Notes: generated by a model from the sequence alone, not told the origin. A stretch of DNA of 64,000 bases from Candidatus Didemnitutus sp. (GCA_017991595.1 JAGOQJ010000006.1:1-64000); one strand, 5' to 3'. Shown: positions 42,578 through 51,530, counted from the stretch's first letter. Translations and numbers: made by a program.

Positions 42578-44407
42578 TCAGGCGCCGAAGTTCACGCGCG
42601 GATTGTTCTGCAGAAACGCCGCGATGGCGTGGACGAATGTCTCGCCGAATTCAGCGCGCTTCTTCTCGCCGACGCCGGTGATGCCTTCCAGCTCGGCGAC
42701 GCGCACGGGGTAATCGCGTGCCATCTGCCGGAGTGTGGCGTCGCCGAAGATGATGTAGGCGGGCACGCCGCGCTCGTCGGCGAGCTTCTTGCGCAGCTCG
42801 CGGAGGCGGGCGAAGAGAATCTCGTCGCACTCGATGTCGCCCTCGCGGCGCACGGTGCGTTTGGTCTTGGGCAGGGCGAGCGGCTTGGTGAGCGTGATCT
42901 TCGCGCGCGAGCGGAGGACGTTCATGCCTTCCTCGGTCAATTCGAGGATCGGGTATTCGCCTTCGGCCTGCGCGACGTAACCGAGCCGCATGAGCTCGCG
43001 GCCGACGGCGGCCCAGGCGGGGCGGGAAAGTTCCTTGCCGATGCCGTAGGTGCTGAGCTGGCCGTGGTTCCAGCGCTGGATTTTCTCCGTCTCAGCGCCG
43101 GTGAGGACTTCGATGAGGTGGTTCAGGCCCACGCCGAAGCGACCGGTCTGGCGGATGCGATAGATGCAGGAGAGGAATTTCTGCGCGACGACGGTGCCGT
43201 CGTAGGTCTCGCGCGGCTCGAGGCAGTTGTCGCACGCGGCGCAATTATCCAGCGGGAAGCTTTCGCCGAAGTAGCCGAGCAATTCGCCGCGGCGGCAGCC
43301 GGCGCTCTCGGCGTAGTGCAGGATCTGCCGGAGCTGGTTGCGCGCGATGCTCTTTTCCTGCTCGTCGCTGATCTCGTCGATGAAGTGCGTTTGCTTGGCC
43401 GCGTCGCCGCCGCTGAAGAGGAGGAGGCATTCGCCCGGCAGGCCGTCTCGTCCGGCACGGCCGGTTTCCTGGTAGTAGCCCTCGATGTTTTTCGGCAGGT
43501 CGTGGTGGATGACCCAGCGGACGTTGGGCTTGTTGATGCCCATGCCGAAGGCGATCGTGGCGCAGATGATGCGGCACTCGTCGCGGAGGAACAGCTCCTG
43601 GTTGCGCGCGCGCTCCTCGGCGTCGAGACCGGCGTGGTAGGCACGGGCGGAGAAGCCGCGTCCGGCGAGGGCGTCGGCCACGCGCTCGGTGGTGGCGCGG
43701 GTGGCGCAGTAGATGATGCCGCTCTCCTCCTCGCGCTTGCGGACGAAGTCGATGATCCGTTTCAGCGGCTGGTCCTTCGCGAGGACGCGGTAGGTGAGAT
43801 TGGGGCGGTTGAAGCTCGCGACGAAGACCTCGGGCTCGCGGAGCTGGAGGTGCTTGATGATGTCAACGCGCACGCGCTCGGTCGCGGTGGCGGTGAGCGC
43901 CATCACGGGCACGCCGGGGAGCAGGGCGCGCAGGCGGGCGAGCTGGCGGTATTCGGGGCGGAAATCGTGGCCCCACTCGGAGACGCAGTGCGCCTCGTCG
44001 ATGGCGAGCGCGGTGACGTTCCAGCTGGCGAGGTTTTCCTTCCACTCGTCGAGCATCAGGCGCTCGGGCGCGACGTAGAGGAGGCGCCACTCGCCGCGGT
44101 GGAGGCCGCGCAGGCGGGACTTCGCCTCGGCGGTGGAGAGCGTGGAGTTGAGAAACGTGGCCGCGACGCCGGCGGCCTGGAGCTGGTCGACCTGGTCCTT
44201 CATCAACGCGATAAGCGGCGAGACGACGACGGTCAGGCCGGTGCGGTGGAGGGCGGGCAGCTGGAAACAGAGGGACTTGCCGCCGCCGGTGGGAAGCAGG
44301 GCGAAGACATCGCGTCCGGCGAGGGCGGTCTCGATGATCTCGCGCTGCAACGGGCGGAAAGCGCCGTAGCCGAAGGTCGTTTTGAGCGTGAGCAGGAGGT
44401 CGTCCAC
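42578..44407 (-). CDS. recQ: ATP-dependent DNA helicase RecQ
   Basis: A 609-residue RecQ helicase, the same length as Escherichia coli RecQ, that unwinds DNA 3' to 5' in repair and restart. Walker A LLPTGGGKS is at residues 38-45 and the DEAH box lies in IDEAHCVSEWGHDFRPEY. Helicase motifs V-VI are ATIAFGMGINKPNVR and QETGRAGRDG. The RecQ zinc site is CRRGELLGYFGE … CAACDNC, then an RQC winged helix and an HRDC domain ending HAIAAFLQNNPRVNFGA. The GTG at 44407 is chosen because the helicase core starts there. A YcaQ-type glycosylase gene precedes it by 91 bases on the same strand. Confidence 0.95.
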   Translation of the reverse strand: MDDLLLTLKTTFGYGAFRPLQREIIETALAGRDVFALLPTGGGKSLCFQLPALHRTGLTVVVSPLIALMKDQVDQLQAAGVAATFLNSTLSTAEAKSRLRGLHRGEWRLLYVAPERLMLDEWKENLASWNVTALAIDEAHCVSEWGHDFRPEYRQLARLRALLPGVPVMALTATATERVRVDIIKHLQLREPEVFVASFNRPNLTYRVLAKDQPLKRIIDFVRKREEESGIIYCATRATTERVADALAGRGFSARAYHAGLDAEERARNQELFLRDECRIICATIAFGMGINKPNVRWVIHHDLPKNIEGYYQETGRAGRDGLPGECLLLFSGGDAAKQTHFIDEISDEQEKSIARNQLRQILHYAESAGCRRGELLGYFGESFPLDNCAACDNCLEPRETYDGTVVAQKFLSCIYRIRQTGRFGVGLNHLIEVLTGAETEKIQRWNHGQLSTYGIGKELSRPAWAAVGRELMRLGYVAQAEGEYPILELTEEGMNVLRSRAKITLTKPLALPKTKRTVRREGDIECDEILFARLRELRKKLADERGVPAYIIFGDATLRQMARDYPVRVAELEGITGVGEKKRAEFGETFVHAIAAFLQNNPRVNFGA

Positions 44408-44498
44408 AAACCGGCGAGATTGCGTAACGGCCCGTGGTCCGAGCAAGCCTGCACGCGAGTGGGGAGGCGAGAAATTTTCCGAAGCCGCCGCGCGGCTC

Positions 44499-45647
44499 TC
44501 AGCGGAGGCCGAGCCAGGCAGCGAGGGCTCGCGTGGCGGCGGAAGCGGCGGCGCGGTGGCGACGGGGCGCGGCGCGGGAGACGATACGCAGGCGGCCGGC
44601 GGTGCGGTCGGCCTTCGGATCGACGTGGCCGACAAGTTCCGTGCCGGCGAGGAGCGGAAGAGCGTAGTGGCCGCGGAGACGCTTGGCCGGCGGGGTGTAG
44701 GCTTCCCACGTGTAGTCGAAGCGCCACAGCGCGGAGGTGAGCCGGCGGTCGTAGATAAGCGGGTCGAGCGGGGCGAGGAGTTGCGGCGCGGAGGAAGGCG
44801 TGTGCTGCGCGGCTTGCTCGAGCAGCGGCAGATCGGAGCGGAGGCAGAACAGCGGAGGGCAGTTTTCCACGGCGATCGGCTGGACCTGATCGGTGACGTG
44901 CGGGAGCTCGGTGCGTTTGAGCGTGACGAGGCGGCGTTGGCGGAGTTTGAGCAAGGCGGCCCAGCGCACGGTGTCGGCCGCAGACGGGGCGGATTGCGCC
45001 AGCGTGGCGGCAGGCAGGATGCGCTCGGGCAAATCGTAGAAGCGGCGGTTGCCGGGGCCGCGGGCGGCGATGAGCAGGCGGCCGTGGAAGAAGAGTTTCT
45101 GCAGGGTCGCCTTGGCCAGCGTGGCGGAGCCCCAGACGAAGCGGGCGCGGCCGCTGCCGGCAAAATCCTCCGCGCTGAGTGGACCGCGGGCCGCGATCTC
45201 GGCGAGCAGCGTTGCGGCGAGCGGCTTCTGTTTCGGAGTGAGGCGGCCTGACCACGCGCCGGAGCGGCGCGTGCGCGCGTGCATGGCGGCGAGCAGGTGC
45301 GGCCAGGCGTCGAGCGGGAAGGCGACGAGGATGCCGGTTTGCGGGTGATGGTGCTCGAAGGCCGAGCGTCGGTCGGCGGCGAGCGGTGGCTCCTCCTCGC
45401 GGCCGTGCAGGTGGCGCATGAGATCGCCTTCGCGGTAGCCGGCCACGCGGGGGCGAAGGATGAGGTCGTGCATGCGGCCGCAGAGGTTGAGCGGATCGAT
45501 CTGCACGTAGCCGAGGTGGTCCAGCATGGCGGCCGTCGTCGCGGCCGGCTGGTCGAGACCGAGCGCGAGCCGGACAAAGCGGCGGGCGTGATCGGGGCGG
45601 AGCGAAAGCGGGCGGGGCAGGGGCATCGACGAGCGGAGGATGGCCAC
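44499..45647 (-). CDS. YcaQ-type winged-helix DNA glycosylase
   Basis: A 382-residue protein of the HTH_42/YcaQ family. Escherichia coli YcaQ removes bases from interstrand crosslinks, and Streptomyces AlkZ protects against azinomycin. LGYVQIDPLN near residues 45-54 holds the catalytic QxD/QxQ motif of the family, and RMHDLILRPRVAGY, PLDPLIYDR and RFDYTWEAYTPPAKRLRGHY are further hallmarks. Starts at 45647 and 45626 are both possible. It precedes recQ on the same strand and may form a repair unit. Enzyme activity on crosslinks is inferred from the motif. Confidence 0.85.
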   Translation of the reverse strand: MAILRSSMPLPRPLSLRPDHARRFVRLALGLDQPAATTAAMLDHLGYVQIDPLNLCGRMHDLILRPRVAGYREGDLMRHLHGREEEPPLAADRRSAFEHHHPQTGILVAFPLDAWPHLLAAMHARTRRSGAWSGRLTPKQKPLAATLLAEIAARGPLSAEDFAGSGRARFVWGSATLAKATLQKLFFHGRLLIAARGPGNRRFYDLPERILPAATLAQSAPSAADTVRWAALLKLRQRRLVTLKRTELPHVTDQVQPIAVENCPPLFCLRSDLPLLEQAAQHTPSSAPQLLAPLDPLIYDRRLTSALWRFDYTWEAYTPPAKRLRGHYALPLLAGTELVGHVDPKADRTAGRLRIVSRAAPRRHRAAASAATRALAAWLGLR

Positions 45648-45665
45648 GGGAGGCGAAGAGAGGAA

Positions 45666-45694
45666 AAGAAAAAGGCCGCGCAGGGCGCGGCCTT
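45666..45694 (-). terminator. Intrinsic terminator of the coiled-coil membrane protein gene
   Basis: AAGGCCGCGC (45672-45681) pairs with GCGCGGCCTT (45685-45694) around AGG; on the minus strand the stem continues into TTTTCTTT. It lies just after the stop at 45719. Confidence 0.85.
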
Positions 45695-45718
45695 GGCCAA
45701 GACAGAGGGATGGCGGGA

Positions 45719-46534
45719 TCAGCTCTTGGGCATCTTCGCCTGAAGCTCTTGGAGGCGGCGGTTGAGCTCGTTCATGTCGTTGACGAGGCGTTCCTCGACC
45801 TTCTTCCGCTCGGAGCTGTTGACGATGCTCATGTTGGCGGCGTCACGCACGACGTTGGCGGGGAGCGTGAGGATGCGGGTGATGAGCGACTGATCCTTGA
45901 AGCTGCTGAGATAGAGCGCGGTGATCTCCTGGGAGAGTTTCATCGAGTCCTGCGCGAGACCCTGCGCGACCATGAGGTTGGTGTTGAGCTCCTGATTGCG
46001 CGCCATCTCGGCGGTGAGCACGCCGCTGATCTGGTCGGAGATGCGCTGGCTGTATTGGTTGATGGAGTCGCGAGTGAGATTCTGGTCCTTCGACATCTCG
46101 GCGAGGATGGGCGAGATGCGCTCTGCCATGCGGGAGGAGACCTTGTCGATCTGCTCGTTCTGGAGTCGCTCGGCGTCTTCGGGCGTTTGCGGCACGGAGC
46201 CGTAGGGGGAAATCTTCTGGGCGATGACGTCGGCCAGCTGGTTCATGCGCTCGGTGTTCAGCTTCTGGACTTCCTCGTCGGTCATGAAGACGTCGGCGGA
46301 GCGCTTGGAAATGGCGTCCTTGAGCAACTGGTTGACGGACTCGATGTGGCGGCGCGTCTCCTCGGCAGAGGCCTTCATCTCGGCGTTGGTTTGCTCGCGC
46401 AGGGCGGTGATCTCCGCTTGTTGCCGGACGGTGAGATCCTGGACCGTCTTCTGGTGGAACCAGTAGGCGGCGCCGGTAAGCAGCAGCGCAGTCAGGATAA
46501 CCGCAGGGAGTTGTTCTTTAAGTTTTTGCAACAT
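45719..46534 (-). CDS. Membrane-anchored coiled-coil protein of unknown function
   Basis: A 271-residue protein with one N-terminal membrane helix (residues 8-26, LPAVILTALLLTGAAYWF) and a long predicted coiled coil rich in Gln, Glu and Lys (TVRQQAEITALREQTNAEMK and on) into the last third. The C terminus repeats the theme (RLVNDMNELNRRLQELQAKM). Polar residues and low Gly/Pro content fit a periplasmic rod. No family is recognised. The ATG at 46534 is chosen because the membrane helix follows at once. It has its own terminator and is divergent from the next unknown gene with 97 bases between. Confidence 0.65.
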   Translation of the reverse strand: MLQKLKEQLPAVILTALLLTGAAYWFHQKTVQDLTVRQQAEITALREQTNAEMKASAEETRRHIESVNQLLKDAISKRSADVFMTDEEVQKLNTERMNQLADVIAQKISPYGSVPQTPEDAERLQNEQIDKVSSRMAERISPILAEMSKDQNLTRDSINQYSQRISDQISGVLTAEMARNQELNTNLMVAQGLAQDSMKLSQEITALYLSSFKDQSLITRILTLPANVVRDAANMSIVNSSERKKVEERLVNDMNELNRRLQELQAKMPKS

Positions 46535-46631
46535 GGGGAGTGTCAGGTTGAGAAATCTTGAGACAGTCATACAGGATGAGTGTTCAAATGCAATTCCGCC
46601 ATCCCCGTCGCGTTCGACGCGCTCTGCTCGC

Positions 46632-46937
46632 ATGAGCCTAAATCGTTACGAACAAGGCCTTTTTGACTATTGGGAGCGCAACGCGGATGAGCGCCGGCAC
46701 TGGCAGATGAAGACGCTCGAAGTCGCGAAAGCGGCTGGGGCACCGTTGGATGCGGCGCGGCGCTTGGAGCGGGATCTGTGGGATTACTTCCGTGAGCGGC
46801 ACGACCATGTGCCAGCTTTGCGGGCGCAGGGCGGCGATCTGCCGTCGCGGGCCAGTCTGCAGAATCTCGCCGAGCTCATGTTGCGGCTGTGGGGACCGCC
46901 GCCCAAACCGCGGCGCACGCCGCCGCGTCCGGAGTAG
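46632..46937 (+). CDS. Hypothetical protein
   Basis: A 101-residue basic, helical protein beginning MSLNRYEQGLFDYWERNADE with LERDLWDYFRERHDH in the middle and a proline/arginine-rich end (PPPKPRRTPPRPE). No family, membrane span or signal is seen. The frame is complete and codon usage fits the neighbourhood. It is convergent with the Smr gene. Confidence 0.6.
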   Translation: MSLNRYEQGLFDYWERNADERRHWQMKTLEVAKAAGAPLDAARRLERDLWDYFRERHDHVPALRAQGGDLPSRASLQNLAELMLRLWGPPPKPRRTPPRPE

Positions 46938-46952
46938 CCGCGCGCGCTCCGG

Positions 46953-47252
46953 TCAGGCGCTTGGCGGACGCAACGTGACGAGCGTGGCGCCCCAACCGCC
47001 GCTGTGTTCGTCGCCGAGGCGGAAGGAGGCCACGAGTGGCGAGCGCCGCAGCTGCGCATGCACGGTCTCGCGCAGCGTGCCGGTGCCTTTGCCGTGCACG
47101 ACGCGCACGGTCGCGATGCCGCGCGCGCGACAGGCCGTGAAATACTCTTCCAGCAGCGACGCGACTTCCGCGGGGCGGAAGGTGTGCAGATCGAGTTCGC
47201 CCGTGATCGGGATGGGCACCGGCGTGCAGTCGGGCGCGGAGTCAGCGTTCAC
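46953..47252 (-). CDS. Smr-domain protein
   Basis: A 99-residue protein that is essentially one Smr domain, the endonuclease-like fold found at the end of MutS2. The signatures are LDLHTFRPAEVASLLEEY, VRVVHGKGTGTLR and GGWGATLVTL. Substrates of bacterial Smr proteins are branched DNA or RNA, including stalled-ribosome mRNA in YbaK/SmrB-type relatives. GTG at 47252 is chosen because a terminator for the upstream gene ends at about 47293, so translation cannot start far beyond it. No shine-dalgarno-like site is clear. Confidence 0.8.
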   Translation of the reverse strand: MNADSAPDCTPVPIPITGELDLHTFRPAEVASLLEEYFTACRARGIATVRVVHGKGTGTLRETVHAQLRRSPLVASFRLGDEHSGGWGATLVTLRPPSA

Positions 47253-47284
47253 GACGGCACTGAAGTCGGCGCGACCGAGCTGCG

Positions 47285-47316
47285 CAAAAGAAAACCCGCC
47301 CCCTGCGGGGCGGGTT
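47285..47316 (-). terminator. Intrinsic terminator of the secreted small-protein gene
   Basis: AACCCGCCCC (47293-47302) pairs with GGGGCGGGTT (47307-47316) around CTGC; on the minus strand the stem runs into TTCTTTTG. It follows the 102-residue exported protein gene and precedes the Smr gene. Confidence 0.85.
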
Positions 47317-47318
47317 GG

Positions 47319-47340
47319 ACACACACACACACTGACACAC
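47319..47340. repeat. AC/GT dinucleotide tract
   Basis: (AC)7 followed by TG and (AC)3, in the 3' untranslated segment between the 102-residue gene and its terminator. Pure dinucleotide tracts of this length are unusual in GC-rich bacterial DNA. Confidence 0.9.
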
Positions 47341-47347
47341 AAAATTT

Positions 47348-47656
47348 TCAGGAGCGCACCGTCGGGAGCGTGGCCGGCTTGGCGGCGAACTGGCGGGCGG
47401 AGCCTTGGTCGACGGGCTGAGCGGCGACGGTGCCGAAGGAGGGCAACTCGGTGCGGATCGTCTCCACTTGACGGGCCTGCGCGCGGAGGGCAGCGAGGTT
47501 GCTCTCGATGCTCTTCTCGGCTTCGGAGAGGCGCGAGGCGCGGACCTCGAAGGAGCCGAGCGCGACGACCGGCTGGTCTTGCTGGATGGAGGCTTGGGCG
47601 GAGACGGCGGTGAGGCTGAGGCTCACGAGGGCGAGGAAGAGGGAAATCTTTTTCAT
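47348..47656 (-). CDS. Small exported protein of unknown function
   Basis: A 102-residue protein with a signal peptide (MKKISLFLALVSLSLTAVSA) and a mature part rich in Ala, Gln and Glu that contains a helical, coiled-coil-like segment (RLSEAEKSIESNLAALRAQA). No family is recognised. It is a single gene with its own terminator, followed by the Smr gene on the same strand and divergent from an ABC exporter. Confidence 0.7.
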   Translation of the reverse strand: MKKISLFLALVSLSLTAVSAQASIQQDQPVVALGSFEVRASRLSEAEKSIESNLAALRAQARQVETIRTELPSFGTVAAQPVDQGSARQFAAKPATLPTVRS

Positions 47657-47922
47657 GACGTTGGTTGGTTGATGCCACTACACGCAGGGCGGATGCCAAG
47701 TTGCACGCGGTGTCGTAAGTGCATCATTTCCATTTTAATAAAATATTTTGGCCGCCGAACTCGTCCCGCCGGCACCGCGCCATCGTCACGCTGGCGGCAT
47801 CGGCGATTCCCACGCTTGGGACAAAAACGGGGCGTCATGCATGACCATGACCTTCGGATGCCCGCGCGGCCTCGCGCAACGGGCCGCGGCGCGCTCGAAT
47901 GCCGGCGCCCCTCGGGGATGTC

Positions 47923-48840
47923 ATGCTCCACGCCACCCAACTCACGAAAAAATACGGCGCGTTCACCGCGCTCGACCAAGTCACGCTGCAGGTGCAGCGC
48001 GGCGAATTCTTCGGCCTGCTCGGGCCCAACGGCGCGGGCAAGAGCACGCTGATGTCGCTCGTCGCCGGCCTGCGCGTGCCGGATGCCGGCGGGATTACGC
48101 TCGACGGCGTGTCACTTCAAGGCCGTCCGCCGGAGGTGGTGCGCGCCATCGGTTTTGTGCCGCAGACGATCGCGCTCTACGAAGACCTGACTGCGGCGGA
48201 GAACCTGAGCATCTTCGGCGGCTTGCACGGTCTCGCTGGGCGCGCGCTCGCAACGCGGGTGGAGGAATGTCTCGCGGCCGTGCAACTCGCGGACCGTCGC
48301 GCGCAGGCCGTGAAAACCTACTCCGGCGGCATGCAGCGGCGGTTGAATCTTGCGGCCGCGTTGTTGCACCGGCCGAAGCTGCTGCTCTGTGACGAGCCGA
48401 CGGTCGGCGTCGATCCGCAGTCGCGCAACGCCATCTTCGACCTGCTCCAGCAACTCAACCGCGATGGGCTCACGGTCATCTACTCCACGCACTACATGGA
48501 GGAGGCGACGCGGCTCTGCACGCGCATCGGCATCATCGACCACGGTCGCATTCTCGCGCTCGGCACACTGGACGAGTTGCTCGCGCACCTGCCCGTGGCG
48601 GAGGTCGTGAGTTTCCCGCGCAATGCCCAAGGCGAGGCGGCGCAGGCGGCGCTGGCGCGCTTCGGGCACTGCGTCGAGCGCGGCGAGACTTGCGAAGTGC
48701 ACCTCCGCGCCGACGTGCGGCTGGCCGACTTTTTCGGTGCAGCGGCGGCCGCGGGACTGCCCGACCGCTGGTTTCAGCTCAAGCGTCCGTCCCTCGAGGA
48801 CGTGTTTCTCCACCTCACCGGCAAAACCCTGCGCGAATGA
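47923..48840 (+). CDS. ABC-2 type exporter, ATP-binding subunit
   Basis: A 305-residue ATPase of an ABC-2/DrrA-type exporter. Walker A is LLGPNGAGKSTL, the Q-loop is GFVPQTIALYEDLTA, the signature is KTYSGGMQRRLNLAAALLHR, Walker B is LLLCDEPTVGVDP and the H-loop is YSTHYMEEATRL. The C-terminal extension (LEDVFLHLTGKTLRE) is usual for drug or polysaccharide exporters. ATG at 47923 follows CGGGG by six bases and fits the conserved start. The permease gene overlaps its stop as ATGA. Substrate unknown. Confidence 0.92.
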   Translation: MLHATQLTKKYGAFTALDQVTLQVQRGEFFGLLGPNGAGKSTLMSLVAGLRVPDAGGITLDGVSLQGRPPEVVRAIGFVPQTIALYEDLTAAENLSIFGGLHGLAGRALATRVEECLAAVQLADRRAQAVKTYSGGMQRRLNLAAALLHRPKLLLCDEPTVGVDPQSRNAIFDLLQQLNRDGLTVIYSTHYMEEATRLCTRIGIIDHGRILALGTLDELLAHLPVAEVVSFPRNAQGEAAQAALARFGHCVERGETCEVHLRADVRLADFFGAAAAAGLPDRWFQLKRPSLEDVFLHLTGKTLRE

Positions 48841-50177
48841 CCGCCATGCATCTCATCCTCACTTTGCTGCGAAAAGACCTGCTGAATTTCGGCAAGGATC
48901 GCGTCGCCGTCGGCCTGACGTTTCTCGTGCCGGTGGTGTTGATCTATCTCTTCGGCCAGGTGTTCGGCGTCGCGCGCACGAGCAGCGGTCCAGTGGGCAT
49001 CCCGCTGGCGATCGTCAACCAGAGCACGGCGCCCGAGATCGCGACGCTCGTCGCGGCCCTGAAACGCGAGGCGGCGTTCCGCGTCGTCGAGGACGCGCCC
49101 GATGCGGCGGGCGCACGGGTCGCGTTGACCGAGGAGCGCGTGCGTGCGGGTTTCAAGGCCAACGAATACCGTTTCGCGCTCGTGTTCCCGCCCGATGCGA
49201 CCGAGGGCGGAGTGGCGTTGCGCCTCAAGTTCCTCACCAACCCGCGCAATGACATCGAGACGCAGACGGTTACCGGCCTGTTGCAAAAAACGATCTACAC
49301 CGAGGTGCCCACGCTGCTGCTGCGCTCGTTGCGTGGGCAGGCGGCGGAGTTCATCGGCGCTGAGCAGACGGACAAGTTTTACGCCGAGATGGCCGGCTCG
49401 GTCAGCCGCGCCTTCGGCTACGACGAGGCCAAGGTGCGCGAGGCGATGCGGCGCGGCGAGATGCCTGGCCTTGCGGGTGCGACCGGCGGCGCGGGCTTGG
49501 CGGGTGCGGCCGGTTTCCTCGACCGGATGATCAAGATCGACACCGAGCAACTCGCGGGCGTGCAGGTGAAGAATGTCGGGGCGACGCGCGCGGTGGGCGG
49601 CTGGGCGATGATGTTCCTGCTCTTCGCGCTCAGCGGGACGGCGACGGCGCTGTTCGAGGAGAAGAAGGCCGGGCTGTTCCTGCGGTTGCTCTCTTCGCCC
49701 GTGCGGCGCGCGCACCTGTTGTGGAGCAAATATCTCTTCGGCATCGGGCTCGGGCTGGTGCAGTTGCTCACGCTCTTCTTCGCGGGGCGGGTGATGTTTG
49801 GCATCGATGTGACATCGAACTTCGGCAATCTCGTGGTCATCTGCCTCGCGGCGGCGACGGCGTGCACGGCGTTCGGCATGTTGCTGGCGGCGGTGACGCG
49901 CACGCCCGCGGCGGCGCAGGGGTTGGCGACGCTGCTCATCCTCACGATGAGTGCGGTCGGCGGGGCGTGGTTCCCGACGTCGTTCATGCCGGAGTTCATC
50001 CAGCAGGTGAGCAAACTGACGGTCGTTTACTGGTCGATGGAAGGCTTCGCGCAGGTGCTGTGGAACGATTGCACGCTGCTGGAGCTGCTGCCGACGGTCG
50101 GCGTTTTGTTGGCCATGGCGGCGACGCTGATCGGCGTCAGTCTCTGGCGCTTCCAGCGCGGGGCGATCTTCGATTGA
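48837..50177 (+). CDS. ABC-2 type exporter, membrane permease
   Basis: A 446-residue permease with one N-terminal membrane span (LTFLVPVVLIYLFGQVFGVA), a large extracytoplasmic domain of about 200 residues and a C-terminal bundle of five or six spans (GWAMMFLLFALSGTATALFE, IGLGLVQLLTLFFAGRVMFG, VICLAAATACTAFGMLLAAV). The FEEKKAGLFLRLLSSPVRRAH loop is the conserved motif of ABC-2 transporters. It pairs with the preceding ATPase and the two form a likely homodimeric exporter. Two nearby starts (48837 and 48846) are possible. Confidence 0.9.
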   Translation: MTAMHLILTLLRKDLLNFGKDRVAVGLTFLVPVVLIYLFGQVFGVARTSSGPVGIPLAIVNQSTAPEIATLVAALKREAAFRVVEDAPDAAGARVALTEERVRAGFKANEYRFALVFPPDATEGGVALRLKFLTNPRNDIETQTVTGLLQKTIYTEVPTLLLRSLRGQAAEFIGAEQTDKFYAEMAGSVSRAFGYDEAKVREAMRRGEMPGLAGATGGAGLAGAAGFLDRMIKIDTEQLAGVQVKNVGATRAVGGWAMMFLLFALSGTATALFEEKKAGLFLRLLSSPVRRAHLLWSKYLFGIGLGLVQLLTLFFAGRVMFGIDVTSNFGNLVVICLAAATACTAFGMLLAAVTRTPAAAQGLATLLILTMSAVGGAWFPTSFMPEFIQQVSKLTVVYWSMEGFAQVLWNDCTLLELLPTVGVLLAMAATLIGVSLWRFQRGAIFD

Positions 50178-50225
50178 ACGTGCGGCGCGACGCGGTCAGA
50201 AACGACGCGGGCCACAGGCGGGGCG

Positions 50226-50528
50226 TCACGCCTTGGTTTCGTCGGGCGGCTCGGCTGGCGGGGCAGGCGTGGCGGGCTGCGGCGGCACGACGACCGGTTT
50301 CGGCGCAAAGCGTTTCGACTCGGCCGTGGGCTCGGGGTGCTCGTCCATGGCGTTGCGGATCTCGTCCTCGACTCCGCTCGTGGCCTTTTTGACCTCACGC
50401 ATGGCTTTGCCGAGGCCGCGAGCCAGCTCCGGCAGTTTGTTCGCGCCGAAGAGCAGCATGACCACGAACAGCACCATGAACAGCTCGGGGCCGCCGAGTC
50501 CCTCGATGAATGCCAGTGGGTATGCCAT
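50226..50528 (-). CDS. tatA: Twin-arginine translocase subunit TatA
   Basis: A 100-residue TatA/TatE-type protein, part of the pore of the twin-arginine export system. GLGGPELFMVLFVVMLLFGA is the membrane helix and NKLPELARGLGKAMREVKK the amphipathic helix, followed by a Pro- and Glu-rich tail (PEPTAESKRFAPKPVVVPPQ). The tatC and tatB genes are not in this window. It is transcribed alone, convergent with the ABC exporter. Confidence 0.9.
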   Translation of the reverse strand: MAYPLAFIEGLGGPELFMVLFVVMLLFGANKLPELARGLGKAMREVKKATSGVEDEIRNAMDEHPEPTAESKRFAPKPVVVPPQPATPAPPAEPPDETKA

Positions 50529-50607
50529 GACCGAAAACTAGAATCGCCGGCGCGGAAAAGTAACGGACAAAAATCCGTGACGATCCGAACCGGGCCCGCG
50601 CGCGGCG

Positions 50608-51528
50608 TCAGCCGTGGGTGATGCTGACGAGGAATTTTTGCGTCTGGCCGGGGCCGACGTGGTGCAGCCCGTGCTTGGTCTCGGGGCTGTTGGGCGAGCC
50701 CATCCACGGCTCCACGCAGTAGTAGGGGGCCTTGTCGTCGAGGGTCCAGGTGACGACCGCAGCGTCTTTGGCCGCGGTGTTGGTGAAGCCGGTGCGGAAA
50801 TGCAGGCGCGAACCGCTCGGCCGCTCGACGACTTGGAACTGATGGCCGCGCAGGGCGGTGTGGATGGTGTCGATGAGCGCGGGGTTATCGAGCGTCTCGC
50901 GCGGCTGCAGGCGCGGGCCGTCGACCAGTTGGCCGGTCTCGCTGCGACGGAAAGTGCGGGCGGCAGGCACTTCGATGAAGTAGTCCTTGCGCGTGAGCCC
51001 GGCTGTCCAAGGCAGGTTGAAATAGAAATGGTGCCCGCCGGTCCACGGAATGGGCGTCGTGCCGAGGTTGGTGAGCTCGAGTTCGACGTGGAGGCCGTCG
51101 GGCTCGAAGCGGTAGCTGACGACGAATTCGTAGTCGTAGGGATAGGCGGCCTGCGTCTCGTCGCTGCGCACCAGCTGCGCGGAGAAGCCGCGCTCGTCGA
51201 GGCGCGTGATGCGGAAATTGCCCTGACGCGCGATGCCGTGGATCGGCATGGGCCGGCGCTGGCCGTCATCGGCGCGCCAGAAGCCTTCCTCGCCGCGGTC
51301 GTAGCTGCGCCCGCAGAAGGGAAACAGAATCGGGTTGCCGCCGCGGATCTTCGCGAAGTCGTCAAGCGAGGCCGCCTCGGGCCAGTGGATGAGATCGCGC
51401 ACGGAGCCGTCGCCGAGCGTCACGTTCCAGTGCATGAGTCGCGCGCCCTTTTCCGGCAGCGCGAGAAAAGTCGAGGCGCCGACCTGCCAGCGCAGAATCG
51501 TTTGCCCCAGGTAAGGGATGCGTTCCAT
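50608..51528 (-). CDS. Aldose 1-epimerase/hexose-6-phosphate epimerase family protein
   Basis: A 306-residue beta-sandwich epimerase of the galactose mutarotase-like superfamily. Catalytic residues are seen as the histidine in MPIHGIARQGNF, the histidine in TGGHHFYFNLPW and the base glutamate in CVEPWMGSPN. ILFPFCGRSYDRG is a family substrate motif. It could interconvert alpha and beta hexose or hexose-6-phosphate. ATG at 51528 is immediately preceded by an (AC)5 tract where the ribosome-binding site would be. A TTG at 51570 in frame would put that tract inside the coding region. It is divergent from the NfeD gene. Confidence 0.85.
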   Translation of the reverse strand: MERIPYLGQTILRWQVGASTFLALPEKGARLMHWNVTLGDGSVRDLIHWPEAASLDDFAKIRGGNPILFPFCGRSYDRGEEGFWRADDGQRRPMPIHGIARQGNFRITRLDERGFSAQLVRSDETQAAYPYDYEFVVSYRFEPDGLHVELELTNLGTTPIPWTGGHHFYFNLPWTAGLTRKDYFIEVPAARTFRRSETGQLVDGPRLQPRETLDNPALIDTIHTALRGHQFQVVERPSGSRLHFRTGFTNTAAKDAAVVTWTLDDKAPYYCVEPWMGSPNSPETKHGLHHVGPGQTQKFLVSITHG

Positions 51529-51530
51529 GC

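Noticed and set aside
42323..44740. 805-codon open frame on the plus strand
   Set aside because: Antisense to recQ and neighbours; composition is compositional shadow (Ala, Gly, Val, Glu, Asp) without motifs.
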